The notes under the pieces: model-generated
Told to the model about the DNA's origin: nothing
The model's database searches: none
The model's input: the letters and a program-made list of their open reading frames with translations, nothing else
DNA from: Anaerolineales bacterium
GTDB lineage: Bacteria; Chloroflexota; Anaerolineae; Anaerolineales; Villigracilaceae
Length of the DNA: 12,370 bases
Reading direction: 5' to 3'
Assembly: GCA_015489255.1 (NCBI GenBank)
Contig: WGAD01000140.1
Coordinates: forward strand, 1-12,370
Part shown: positions 12,135-12,370 of the stretch, piece after piece
Numbering within the stretch: position 1 is the first letter of the stretch
Layout: each line of letters opens with the position of its first letter
Made by a program: the position numbers and the translations under genes

Positions 12135-12370
12135 ATGAAAAAACAAATCCTGCTCACCAACGATGACGGCATCCGCTCGCCCGGGCTGTGGGCTGCCGCC
12201 GCCCAGCTGGAAACCCTGGGATTCGTAACCGTAGCCGCCCCACGCGAACAGGCCACCGGCATGGGGCGCAGCCTGCCCGGCAGTTCAGATGGCCGCATTG
12301 AGGTATTGAACGTCACCGTCAATGGCCGCACATGGAAAGCGCACGCCGTCGGCGGCTCGCCGGCCCAGGC
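12135..12370 (+). CDS. surE: 5'/3'-nucleotidase SurE, C-terminal part outside the window
   Basis: SurE is a divalent-metal-dependent phosphatase that removes phosphate from nucleoside 5'- and 3'-monophosphates and is linked to stationary-phase survival. The 78 codons present start MKKQILLTNDDGIRSPGL, with the metal-binding aspartates D10-D11 of the NDDG motif. AAPREQATGMGRSLP (34-48) follows at the active-site loop. Most family members have SG at the position of T41-G42, so the usual metal-binding serine is replaced by threonine. The visible end, GGSPAQ, corresponds to the GTPADC/GTPAQ motif. The rest lies off the right edge. The gene is transcribed separately from the tRNA, behind a terminator. 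Confidence 0.92.
   Translation, partial: MKKQILLTNDDGIRSPGLWAAAAQLETLGFVTVAAPREQATGMGRSLPGSSDGRIEVLNVTVNGRTWKAHAVGGSPAQ

Noticed and set aside
1..12370. CRISPR array, phage genes, toxin-antitoxin or restriction system
   Set aside because: No regularly spaced repeats, integrase, phage structural or nuclease motifs were seen on either strand.

Overview
The window is a GC-rich (about 60 %), densely packed bacterial chromosome segment, read almost entirely on the + strand after a leading block of minus-strand transporter genes. Gene content and style suggest a Chloroflexota (Anaerolineae-like) bacterium: NAD kinase and RecN in one operon with a B-box zinc-finger membrane protein, a SARP/BTAD-AAA regulator, a DUF6391-like protein beside holA, and a type III pantothenate kinase. 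This assignment is inferred from recalled family distributions, not from a search. Nearly all genes look like intact chromosomal housekeeping or regulatory genes. There is no phage, plasmid or CRISPR signal; the only mobile DNA is a 150-bp MITE-like element.

Layout. (1) 1-2034, minus strand: cbiM(N)-cbiQ-cbiO, an energy-coupling-factor Ni2+/Co2+ importer with translationally coupled genes; cbiO runs off the left edge. (2) 2035-2131: compact divergent promoter region with a 15-bp perfect palindrome. (3) 2132-2902: coaX (pantothenate kinase, first step of CoA synthesis). (4) 2903-3236: mostly featureless intergenic DNA, then an orphan Rrf2-family regulator with three cysteines (3237-3662) and a strong terminator. 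(5) 3736-8548: apparent operon nadK / zinc-finger membrane protein / recN / SARP-AAA regulator, with 1-16 nt gaps or ATGA overlaps. (6) 8549-8948: 400 bp without a convincing protein gene. It holds a promoter-to-terminator unit of about 85 nt (candidate small RNA), a sigma70-like promoter, and a 150-bp MITE-like palindrome with 15-bp inverted ends and an exact 8-bp target duplication. (7) 8949-10406: three-gene cassette of a HTH regulator with a helical C-terminal domain, a 43-residue single-TM peptide and a seven-TM protein, closed by a strong bidirectional terminator. (8) 10473-11932: DUF6391-like protein overlapping holA (Pol III delta). (9) 12003-12075: tRNA-Arg with anticodon GCG and its own promoter and terminator. 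(10) 12135-end: start of surE.

The most striking organisation is recurrent. Four transcription units (coaX, nadK, the DUF6391-like gene, surE) place a TATAAT/TACAAT hexamer exactly 6 or 7 nt before the ATG, so the transcript should begin at or next to the start codon (leaderless), three of them immediately downstream of an intrinsic terminator. Genes with a strong Shine-Dalgarno (cbiM, rrf2, SARP, HTH regulator) do not show this. The second notable point is that the MITE-like element appears to have inserted beside the -10 of a promoter upstream of the HTH/7-TM cassette, duplicating that -10.
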